This document shows, piece after piece, positions 1 to 6,709 of a stretch of 10,304 bases of DNA; the first letter of the stretch is position 1, and each line of letters begins with the position of its first letter. The notes under the pieces were generated by a model. It ran no database searches and was not told the DNA's origin. It saw nothing but the letters and a program-made list of their open reading frames with translations. The stretch comes from Flavobacterium psychrophilum (GTDB lineage: Bacteria > Bacteroidota > Bacteroidia > Flavobacteriales > Flavobacteriaceae). Location: positions 1 through 10,304 of the forward strand of contig CAMDSN010000038.1 in assembly GCA_945907225.1 (NCBI GenBank), read 5' to 3'. Made by a program: the position numbers and the translations under genes.

Positions 1-1159
1 CATTTCCAGACATGTTGTATAAGTGGTACTCATTAGGTTCGTATGATTTTGCTTCAACCGTGTAAAGGGCTTGATCAGCAGCATAATCACCTCTATTAGG
101 CTTGAAATTAGCTAAAAAACAACCTCTGTCATTTTTAGCATAGGGCCCTCCCCAAGGAAAAGTAGCTGATTCTAGACCCCCACGGGCAGCGTATTCCCAC
201 TCAGACTCAATAGGTAGTCTGAAATAGTTTACAAGATCTTGCTTTTTCTTTTTTGACTTAATATAAGAATTCTTATTTAAAGTTCTCCAGGCACAAAAAG
301 CTTTCGCTTGCTTCCATGTTACCCCAACAACTGGATATTCACTATACGCTTGATGCCAAAAATAATCATTATGCATCGGCTCATTATATGAATAAGCAAA
401 GTCTTTTATCCAAACTGTGGTGTCTGGATAAACATTAACGGTATCTTTAATGATAAAATCTCTTCTTTTTGTTCCTTTCTTTGCCTTAGCAGCCGCTTCA
501 ATATCCATCCAAGAGTATTTAAATATTAATTTTCTTGTATCAATAGTTCTTAAACCATTAAAGGACTCTTCTTCTGGAAGATACATACCTGAATCATCTC
601 CAGCACCAACACCTAACATAACTTCAGTATATGCTAGATCAGGATATTTACTAGTTTCTTTTATTAACTTGATATCTTTGTTCAATCTTTTAACATCTGG
701 AAAATTTTCTTCCATATACTTATCATAGGCAGTTTGCTTATTTTTATCGCCATATCCCTTGTAAGCAAAATCAGCAATACTAGTGCCTTTACCGGAAGAT
801 TTTCCAGCGTCTGTGGACGAAACTATTCCATCTTCTTCAGCTCTATCTGCTAAACGAACTCTAATAATGGAATCTTTAACCCATTCTACATATTGGCGGT
901 ATTCGCTGTTGGTTATCTCTGTTTCATCCATGTAAAAAGAACGCACTGTAACGGTTTTGGTTGGCGCATCCTGCATGTTCGCTGGATCATCATCAGATTT
1001 ACCCATGATGTATGCTCCACCAGGGATCAGGACCATTCCAAAAGGTTTCTCTGGATTCCATTTTCTTCCTTTAACGCCTACCAACTCTCCTTTATCGCTA
1101 GAACCTCCACAACTGGCTAATAAAGCTAATAATGATGCAAATGTTATGAACTTCTTCAT
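1..1159 (-). CDS. gldK: GldK, gliding motility / type IX secretion lipoprotein (3' end outside window)
   Basis: GldK is an outer-membrane lipoprotein of the type IX secretion system. With GldN it forms the periplasmic ring attached to the outer membrane, and it is needed for gliding and protein secretion. I translated 386 codons from the ATG whose complement lies at 1157-1159, with no internal stop or frameshift. A signal peptide ends in the lipobox LLASC with the lipid-accepting Cys at residue 17, followed by GGSSD. The body is an FGE-sulfatase (SUMF1-like) fold: FGMVLIPGGAYIMG (about 40-53), FYMDETEITNSEYRQYV (75-91), YPVVGVTWKQAKAFCAWR (about 275-292), RLPIESEWEYAARGG (about 314-328) and NMSGN at the edge, the start of the usual MSGNVWEW motif. 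GldK proteins are usually about 450-470 aa, so roughly 70-80 residues are missing off the left edge. gldL, gldM and gldN would be expected beyond it. No Shine-Dalgarno is visible; the leader is A-rich, as is usual in Bacteroidota. Confidence 0.95.
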   Translation of the reverse strand, partial: MKKFITFASLLALLASCGGSSDKGELVGVKGRKWNPEKPFGMVLIPGGAYIMGKSDDDPANMQDAPTKTVTVRSFYMDETEITNSEYRQYVEWVKDSIIRVRLADRAEEDGIVSSTDAGKSSGKGTSIADFAYKGYGDKNKQTAYDKYMEENFPDVKRLNKDIKLIKETSKYPDLAYTEVMLGVGAGDDSGMYLPEEESFNGLRTIDTRKLIFKYSWMDIEAAAKAKKGTKRRDFIIKDTVNVYPDTTVWIKDFAYSYNEPMHNDYFWHQAYSEYPVVGVTWKQAKAFCAWRTLNKNSYIKSKKKKQDLVNYFRLPIESEWEYAARGGLESATFPWGGPYAKNDRGCFLANFKPNRGDYAADQALYTVEAKSYEPNEYHLYNMSGN

Positions 1160-1199
1160 ATTACTATTTTGGGTTATTTTTTTTTATTTTTTCAGGCCG

Positions 1200-1230
1200 T
1201 AAACCTATTTATAATTTTCGAAAAAAACAA
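1200..1230 (-). promoter_or_regulatory. candidate Bacteroidota-type promoter for gldK
   Basis: On the minus strand, TTG (1230-1228) is followed after 20 bases by TAGGTTTA (1207-1200). This is a 7 of 8 match to the TAnnTTTG minus-7 element, with spacing inside the 17-23 range known for Flavobacterium. Transcription would begin near 1193, leaving a leader of about 35 bases before the gldK ATG. The rest of the 1160-1389 gap is A/T-rich and shows no clear terminator or RNA. Whether gldK also receives read-through from topA is open. Confidence 0.45.
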
Positions 1231-1238
1231 TTAATTGT
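1227..1238. repeat. 12-bp perfect palindrome over the gldK minus-33 site
   Basis: ACAATTAATTGT is a perfect 12-base inverted repeat, and it contains the proposed minus-33 TTG of the gldK promoter (complement at 1228-1230). A dimeric repressor site is one possibility. In DNA this A+T-rich, such palindromes occur by chance fairly often. Confidence 0.3.
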
Positions 1239-1389
1239 GATTAAAAATAATTATCCTAAATAAAATTGGATTTCAAAAATAAAAAACAAATTGAAATTTC
1301 TTGAAAAAATTACGATTAAATACTTTTTTTATCGCTTAAATGTTAAATAATTTAATTTTAATAAGATAATTCTTTGTTTTCTTACAGAA

Positions 1390-2544
1390 TTAAATTAAGT
1401 TTTTTCGTTGCGCTTTCCACCATCTTTCAGGAATTTCATTGTTACAAGCTCCTAAATAATCTTCATGTGAACAAGATAATAACGTATATTTATTTAGATT
1501 ATTGTGCCGCCCTGTTAAAAAATGTATCTCTATCCACCATCGTCCTGTTTTGTTGCTTTTGTAAAAGACCAATTCATCATTATCTAAAGGCACAATATAT
1601 TTCAAATAATTATCCCTAGTGCCAAAGGGATACTCGTTTGATCTATAATTCACACCTTCTATGAAGTACCAAATGATTTGACTAATAATAACTGCACTAG
1701 TGCTTGAATTATCATAATTAAAAATCCCAAAAGAACTTACTTTATCACTTATGCCCGCATATCTAGATAAACCACAAATTTCTTTACCGCTAAATCCGTT
1801 TGGACTAAACGGACTAAAACTACCCGTACAGTTTGAAATAACAGAATTTAAATCCAAACTAACAATATCTGCATCTCGCAATGCCGGCTCCGATAATTCG
1901 ATATGGTTTGAAATCTCACCCAATCGATAGGCATCAAAAAATAACTTTTCTAATAAATCTATTTCTTCCTGAGAATTATAATAGGTTTGATAACCAATAT
2001 TAGTGTAATTAAAAAGGTTGTTGGGTTCGTCTAAAATAATTTTTGACAAATATGATTTAGAAGAGATCTGTTCCTCCTGCTTGCCAAAATCAAAAGTGCT
2101 ATCAATAGAAACCAAGTTAACCATTTGCTCAAGACTATCATATGCTCTATACAAAGGATAAGTCAAATCTTGAGAGCCTCCTATAAGTATCGGAATAATA
2201 CCCTTGCGAATTAATCGCGTAGCAACTTTTTGCAAGGCAAAATAAGTGTCATCTAATGAATTACCTTGAACAATATCACCCAAATCAGCTATAGTGGCAT
2301 TCCAATTCCCTGGAAAAAGGCTATATAATTCTTTCCTGATATGGTCTAAATTCAAATTATCATTGCCATTATCGACATTGCCCCTATTTTCTAAAACACC
2401 AATGATAGCAATTTTTATTGTGTCTATATCTGGAAAATCTGTGTCAGTATGAAACGCAACCTTACTCCCTAATTGAAGAGAAGACAAATTATTTTTAAAA
2501 ATAATAATTTCATTATCTACAGGTGACAGAAAATCAAATTCCAT
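1390..2544 (-). CDS. arginase/formimidoylglutamase-fold protein with degraded metal site
   Basis: This 384-aa protein is the ureohydrolase-family member usually annotated formimidoylglutamase or arginase-like next to gldK in flavobacteria. True family enzymes hydrolyse guanidino or formimino groups with two Mn ions held by GGxH, DAHxD and SxDxD motifs. The motif positions are recognisable but altered: GGSQD (122-126) has Gln125 for His, DSTFD (148-152) has Thr150 for His, and SLDLN (229-233) has Asn233 for the second Asp. Only Asp148, Asp152 and Asp231 remain, so three of six ligands are gone. Normal two-metal catalysis seems unlikely, and I would not assign histidine degradation. A Trp-rich tail (ERWWKAQRKNLI, 373-384) and FSGKEICGLSRYAGIS (251-266) are further landmarks. 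Its ATG lies three bases after the topA stop, so it is almost surely co-transcribed with topA; gldK follows 230 bases later. No signal peptide is seen, so it should be cytoplasmic. The reading frame is intact, which points to a maintained role rather than a pseudogene. Confidence 0.85.
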   Translation of the reverse strand: MEFDFLSPVDNEIIIFKNNLSSLQLGSKVAFHTDTDFPDIDTIKIAIIGVLENRGNVDNGNDNLNLDHIRKELYSLFPGNWNATIADLGDIVQGNSLDDTYFALQKVATRLIRKGIIPILIGGSQDLTYPLYRAYDSLEQMVNLVSIDSTFDFGKQEEQISSKSYLSKIILDEPNNLFNYTNIGYQTYYNSQEEIDLLEKLFFDAYRLGEISNHIELSEPALRDADIVSLDLNSVISNCTGSFSPFSPNGFSGKEICGLSRYAGISDKVSSFGIFNYDNSSTSAVIISQIIWYFIEGVNYRSNEYPFGTRDNYLKYIVPLDNDELVFYKSNKTGRWWIEIHFLTGRHNNLNKYTLLSCSHEDYLGACNNEIPERWWKAQRKNLI

Positions 2545-2547
2545 AAT

Positions 2548-5034
2548 CTATTTCTTTTTAACAAATGATTTTTTAGCTGGTGTTTTTTTAGCTGGTGTTT
2601 TCTTTTCAATTAATTCTTTGACTTGATCTAAAGTTAATTTTGATGCGTCAACATCCTTATTCAATTCTATTTTTATTTTTCCTTTGGTTATTACTGATTT
2701 TCCCCATCGTGCTTTCTCAACTAATATACCCTCATCTTCCCAATTGTGAATAACCTTATCTATATTCTTTTGTAATTTTTCTTCAATTAATTCGGTAACG
2801 TCAGATTGGGATAAATTATCAAAATTATATTTTTTACTCACATTAATAAATAACCCATCCCACTTTATAAATGGTCCAAAACGGCCAACGCCTTTCTGAA
2901 CAGGCTTTCCGTTGAAAGTTGCAATTGGAGCATCTGCCTGTGCTTTCTCATTTATTAATTCTAAGGCCCTATTAATAGTTACATCAAGTGGATCCTCACC
3001 TCTAGGCAAAGAAATAAACTGTTTTCCAAAACGAACATAAGGTCCAAAACGACCATTGCTAACTTCTATCTCTTCCCCATTGTGCACGCCTAAGTTTTTT
3101 GGCAATAAAAATAAATTTAACGCCTCTTCTAAAGTGATGCTTCCAATGTTTTGTTCTTGACGCAAACTAGCAAATTGTTTGTCTTCATCTTCGGCTAAGC
3201 CTATTTGAGCCACGGGACCAAACTTTCCTAATCGAACTAATACTTGCTTCCCTGACTTTGGATCAATACCCAATATTCTCTCGCCGCTCTCTCTTTCAGC
3301 AGTATCTTGTACTTTGATAACATTTGGATGAAATTTATTATAAAATTCTTGCATCATCTTAGCCCAGTCTAGATTTCCTTCAGCAATTTCATCAAAATCT
3401 TGTTCAACTTTTGCCGTAAAATTATAATCTAAAATGGCTGAAAAATTCTTAACCAAAAAATCATTTACTATTGTTCCAATGTCGGTAGGGACTAATTTTC
3501 CTTTATCGGAACCTGTATTTTCTTTTAATATTTTTTCAGTTATTTTATTTGCTTGAAAAATAAGTTGTGTGTATTTTCTTTCTACTCCTTCTAGATTTCC
3601 TTTTTCAACATAGGTTCTTGCAATAATAGTTGAAATTGTTGGAGCATATGTTGAGGGACGGCCAATACCTAATTCTTCTAATTTTTTTACTAATGAGGCC
3701 TCAGTGTATCTTGAAGCTGCTCTTGTATATCTTTCTGTAGCCGTTATGGTGTTGTTTAACAACTTTTCTTTTACTTTTAATGATGGTAGCATTCCCTCAT
3801 TTTCATCATCATCGTCATCATTTCCCTCTAGGTACACTTTTAAAAACCCTTCAAATTTTATAACTTCCCCAGAGGCTTGAAATAACTCATCATGGTTATT
3901 TGCTGCAATTTTAACATTAGTCCTTTCCAATTCGGCATCACTCATTTGAGAAGCTAAGGTACGTTTCCAAATCAAATCATATAATCGGGCTTGATCGCGT
4001 TCTATTGCTACTGTACTTCTTGACATATCGGTTGGGCGAATTGCCTCGTGTGCTTCCTGAGCCCCTTTACTTTTTGTATTAAACGTTCGCGGCTTTGAAA
4101 ATTCTTTTCCGTATGATTTGGTAATTTCATCTTGAGCAGCTGCAATAGCTTCTTTAGACAAGTTAACACTATCTGTTCTCATGTAGGTTATTAACCCTGC
4201 TTCGTATAAGCGTTGCGCAATTTGCATTGTAATCCCTACAGGCAAATACAATTTACGGGCAGCTTCTTGTTGCAATGTTGAAGTAGTAAATGGAGCTGCA
4301 GGAGATTTCTTTGTTGGTTTTGTTTCTAAATCGGCTACGTTATATATACTATTATTATTTTTATTTAAAAACAATTCAGCATCCTGCTTTGTTGCGAAGT
4401 TTTTTGGTAACTTAGCCTTAACCAATTTTCCAGCTTCATTTGTAAACTCAGCCGTTACCGAATATGAAGCTACTGCATTAAAACCTTGTATCTCTCTTTC
4501 TCTTTCAACAATTAATCGCACAGAAACCGATTGAACACGTCCTGCAGACAAGCCTCCTTTTACTTTTTTCCACAATACTGGAGACAATTCATATCCAACT
4601 AATCTGTCTAAAACCCGACGAGCTTGTTGAGCATTAACAAGATTATAGTCAATTTCTCTTGGGTTCTCTATTGCTTTTAATATGGCATTCTTGGTGATTT
4701 CGTGAAAGACAATTCGCTTGGTTTTATTTTTATCTAATTTTAACTCCTCAGCCAAATGCCAAGAAATAGCTTCCCCTTCGCGATCCTCATCCGATGCTAA
4801 CCAAACCATCTCGGCATTTTTAGCAAGACCCTTCAATTTTGTTACCAAAGCTTTTTTCTCACTCGAAACTTGATATTTTGGTTTGAATCCATTCAAAACA
4901 TCAACGCCTATTTCCTTAGAAGGCAAATCGGCAATGTGACCATAACTTGATTCTACTTGAAAATCACTGCCTAAAAACTTTTCAATTGTTTTTGCCTTTG
5001 CTGGAGACTCTACGATAACTAAATTTTTTGCCAT
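2548..5034 (-). CDS. topA: DNA topoisomerase I (type IA, omega protein)
   Basis: TopA relaxes negative supercoils through a transient 5'-phosphotyrosine bond. The TOPRIM domain opens the protein (LVIVESPAKAKTIEKFLG, 5-22, with Glu9; DEDREGE, 82-88, with the Mg-binding acidic residues). The active-site tyrosine is Tyr284 in GLITYMRTDS (280-289). AHEAIRPTD (328-336) and ELGIGRPSTYAPTI (454-467) are further type IA signatures. Instead of the Cys4 zinc fingers of E. coli TopA, the C-terminus has TopA C-terminal repeats: GKFGP (603-607), GRFGPYVRFG (661-670), GRFGPFIKW (717-725) and a diverged fourth around ARWGKS (775-780). An Asp-run loop lies at 406-410, and the protein ends in a Lys-rich tail made of a KKTPA duplication. 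At 828 aa it is a normal length for Bacteroidota. It is the first gene of a minus-strand unit with the arginase-like gene three bases downstream. The ATG at 5034 fits the TOPRIM N-terminus, and a promoter lies just upstream. Confidence 0.98.
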   Translation of the reverse strand: MAKNLVIVESPAKAKTIEKFLGSDFQVESSYGHIADLPSKEIGVDVLNGFKPKYQVSSEKKALVTKLKGLAKNAEMVWLASDEDREGEAISWHLAEELKLDKNKTKRIVFHEITKNAILKAIENPREIDYNLVNAQQARRVLDRLVGYELSPVLWKKVKGGLSAGRVQSVSVRLIVEREREIQGFNAVASYSVTAEFTNEAGKLVKAKLPKNFATKQDAELFLNKNNNSIYNVADLETKPTKKSPAAPFTTSTLQQEAARKLYLPVGITMQIAQRLYEAGLITYMRTDSVNLSKEAIAAAQDEITKSYGKEFSKPRTFNTKSKGAQEAHEAIRPTDMSRSTVAIERDQARLYDLIWKRTLASQMSDAELERTNVKIAANNHDELFQASGEVIKFEGFLKVYLEGNDDDDDENEGMLPSLKVKEKLLNNTITATERYTRAASRYTEASLVKKLEELGIGRPSTYAPTISTIIARTYVEKGNLEGVERKYTQLIFQANKITEKILKENTGSDKGKLVPTDIGTIVNDFLVKNFSAILDYNFTAKVEQDFDEIAEGNLDWAKMMQEFYNKFHPNVIKVQDTAERESGERILGIDPKSGKQVLVRLGKFGPVAQIGLAEDEDKQFASLRQEQNIGSITLEEALNLFLLPKNLGVHNGEEIEVSNGRFGPYVRFGKQFISLPRGEDPLDVTINRALELINEKAQADAPIATFNGKPVQKGVGRFGPFIKWDGLFINVSKKYNFDNLSQSDVTELIEEKLQKNIDKVIHNWEDEGILVEKARWGKSVITKGKIKIELNKDVDASKLTLDQVKELIEKKTPAKKTPAKKSFVKKK
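2569..2598 (-). repeat. 15-bp tandem duplication coding KKTPA twice in the TopA tail
   Basis: Two identical 15-base units (2569-2583 and 2584-2598) lie head to tail and encode the Lys/Pro/Ala-rich end of TopA. Identity at the DNA level, not only the protein level, suggests a recent slippage event in a disordered, DNA-contacting basic tail. Copy number probably varies between strains. Confidence 0.8.
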
Positions 5035-5053
5035 AACCTTTTATTTCTGTCGG

Positions 5054-5082
5054 CAAAAGTAGGAGTTTTTTTTATATAACAA
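5054..5082 (-). promoter_or_regulatory. promoter of the topA unit
   Basis: On the minus strand, TTG (5082-5080) is followed after 18 bases by TACTTTTG (5061-5054), a full match to the Bacteroidota TTG / TAnnTTTG housekeeping promoter. Transcription should start near 5046-5049, giving a very short leader of about 12-15 bases before the topA ATG. Confidence 0.75.
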
Positions 5083-5138
5083 GTTTTTAGCTAAATTCTG
5101 ATTTCGCATAAAAATAAATTACATACAATACTGCCATC

Positions 5139-5170
5139 TTGTCACATATAATATTTTAGTATTATCTTTG
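5139..5170 (+). promoter_or_regulatory. promoter of the miaB unit
   Basis: TTG (5139-5141), a 21-base spacer and TATCTTTG (5163-5170) fully match the Bacteroidota TTG / TAnnTTTG promoter. Transcription should start near 5175, giving a leader of about 48 bases before the miaB ATG. It probably drives the whole plus-strand series, since no equally good promoter appears in the short gaps further on. Confidence 0.75.
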
Positions 5171-5222
5171 CCGTCCGGATAAGCGAAAACATTAATAAGA
5201 TACTGAAATAAATTCAGCATAA

Positions 5223-6677
5223 ATGGAAAAAGAAATTGATGAGAAAAAACAAGGCAGCAAGCTTGTTTTGGAACATAAAACGGGTAACACTAAAAAACTA
5301 TTTATTGAAAGTTATGGCTGTGCTATGAACTTTTCAGATAGTGAAGTTGTGGCGTCCATTTTAACTAATGAAGGTTATAATACTACAACCATTTTAGAAG
5401 AAGCTGATCTTGTCCTAGTAAACACTTGTTCTATAAGAGATAAAGCCGAACAAACGGTTAGAAAACGTCTTGAAAAATATAATGCCGTTAAACGCGAATC
5501 AAACCCGGGAATGAAAGTAGGTGTTTTGGGATGTATGGCAGAACGATTGAAAGAAAAATTTTTAGACGAAGAAAAAATTGTAGACATGGTTGTTGGTCCA
5601 GATGCATATAAAGACCTACCAAATTTGTTAAGAGAAGTTGAAGACGGCAGAGAGGCAATTAATGTAATCCTATCTAAAGAAGAAACCTACGGAGATATTT
5701 CACCGGTTCGATTAATGAGTAATGGTGTGACGGCACTTGTGTCTATAACACGTGGTTGTGACAATATGTGTACATTTTGTGTTGTACCATTTACAAGAGG
5801 TAGAGAAAGAAGTAGAGATCCTCAAAGTATTTTATCGGAAATAAAAGATTTATGGCAAAAAGGCTATAAAGAGATAACGTTATTAGGTCAAAACGTAGAT
5901 AGTTATTTATGGTATGGGGGCGGCTTAAAAAAAGATTTTGAAAAAGCCAGTGAAATGCAACAAGCAACAGCAATTGGATTTAGCCATCTTTTAGATATGG
6001 TCGCCGTTCATTTTCCCAAAATGCGTATTCGGTTTTCAACGTCCAATCCACAAGATATGCATGAAGAAGTATTGCATGTAATTGCAAAGCATCCAAATAT
6101 TTGCAAACACATTCATTTGCCTGTTCAAAGCGGAAGCGATAGAATCTTAAAAGAAATGAACCGTTTGCATACTCGAGAAGAATATCTCAATTTGATAGAA
6201 CAAATTCATTCGATTATACCAGAAGTTAACATTACTCAAGATATGATTGCAGGATTTCCATCAGAAACTGAGGAAGACCACAGAGAAACATTGCGCTTAA
6301 TGGAATCGGTAAAATACGGATTTGGCTATATGTATTCCTATTCAGAACGCCCTGGAACCTTGGCAGAAAGAAAAATGATTGACAATATTCCTGAAGAAGT
6401 TAAATTAAGACGATTGCAGGAAATTGTTGATTTGCAGCGGATACATAGCGGCATGAGAACCAAAGAATTTTTAGGGAAGACAGTGGAAGTTTTAATAGAA
6501 AAAGTTTCTAAAAAATCAGACAAAGATCTTTCTGGAAGAAACTCACAAGGCATTATGGTGGTATTCCCTAGAGAACAATATAAAATTGGTGAATTTGTAA
6601 ATGTTTTAATAACAAATTGCACAAGTGGGACTTTAATAGGCAATGCCATTGGATTCACTTCTATGCAGGGTAATTAG
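5223..6677 (+). CDS. miaB: tRNA-2-methylthio-N6-dimethylallyladenosine synthase MiaB
   Basis: MiaB is a radical-SAM methylthiotransferase that adds a methylthio group to i6A37 of tRNAs reading UNN codons. The N-terminal UPF0004 domain holds the auxiliary [4Fe-4S] cysteines Cys33 (ESYGCAMN), Cys69 (NTCSIRDKAEQ) and Cys104 (LGCMAER). The radical-SAM cluster motif is RGCDNMCTFC, with Cys179, Cys183 and Cys186. FSTSNP (271-276), HLPVQSGSDRILKEMNR (298-314) and TQDMIAGFPSETEEDH (338-353) are MiaB hallmarks that favour it over RimO or MtaB. A TRAM RNA-binding domain occupies about 413-478. The segment between LLGQNV and LLDMV (226-255) is some 13 residues longer than in E. coli MiaB as I recall it, probably a lineage feature. 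The 484-aa length is normal. The ATG at 5223 leaves a 25-residue charged extension before the core. It opens a plus-strand run of genes, with the sigma-54 regulator 32 bases later. Confidence 0.97.
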   Translation: MEKEIDEKKQGSKLVLEHKTGNTKKLFIESYGCAMNFSDSEVVASILTNEGYNTTTILEEADLVLVNTCSIRDKAEQTVRKRLEKYNAVKRESNPGMKVGVLGCMAERLKEKFLDEEKIVDMVVGPDAYKDLPNLLREVEDGREAINVILSKEETYGDISPVRLMSNGVTALVSITRGCDNMCTFCVVPFTRGRERSRDPQSILSEIKDLWQKGYKEITLLGQNVDSYLWYGGGLKKDFEKASEMQQATAIGFSHLLDMVAVHFPKMRIRFSTSNPQDMHEEVLHVIAKHPNICKHIHLPVQSGSDRILKEMNRLHTREEYLNLIEQIHSIIPEVNITQDMIAGFPSETEEDHRETLRLMESVKYGFGYMYSYSERPGTLAERKMIDNIPEEVKLRRLQEIVDLQRIHSGMRTKEFLGKTVEVLIEKVSKKSDKDLSGRNSQGIMVVFPREQYKIGEFVNVLITNCTSGTLIGNAIGFTSMQGN

Positions 6678-6685
6678 TACTAATT
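6672..6685. repeat. 14-bp perfect palindrome spanning the miaB stop codon
   Basis: AATTAGTACTAATT is a perfect inverted repeat that includes the miaB stop (6675-6677) and runs into a T-rich stretch before the next gene. It could act as a weak attenuator or a dimeric protein site between miaB and the regulator gene. With no G/C-rich stem it is a poor intrinsic terminator, and a palindrome this long is expected about once in 10 kb of such DNA. Confidence 0.3.
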
Positions 6686-6709
6686 TTTATTTTAATTATT
6701 TTAGATTGT

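Noticed and set aside
893..1202. Two overlapping plus-strand frames opposite the gldK start
   Set aside because: The opposite strand encodes an unbroken, recognisable GldK signal peptide and FGE-sulfatase domain across this stretch.
1274..1281. TATTTTTG on the minus strand, a full TAnnTTTG match, as the gldK promoter
   Set aside because: No TTG lies anywhere in the 100 bases upstream on that strand, and poly-T runs give this match easily; the element at 1200-1207 with its TTG is better.
1374..1619. Plus-strand open frame over the end of the arginase-like gene
   Set aside because: It is antisense to conserved coding sequence and its protein is an unstructured mix with no recognisable motif.
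1390..2544. Functional formimidoylglutamase of histidine degradation
   Set aside because: Three metal ligands are substituted and no other hut genes are nearby.
5203..5217. Small hairpin CTGAA-ATAAA-TTCAG just before the miaB ATG as a riboswitch or translation control element
   Set aside because: A 5-bp stem in A+T-rich DNA is weak and common by chance; nothing else suggests a structured leader.
5375..5587. Antisense open frame inside miaB (70 codons), and similar frames at 5791-5973, 6338-6658 and 10024-10209
   Set aside because: They lie wholly opposite well-supported genes, have no family features, and their composition follows the sense codons.
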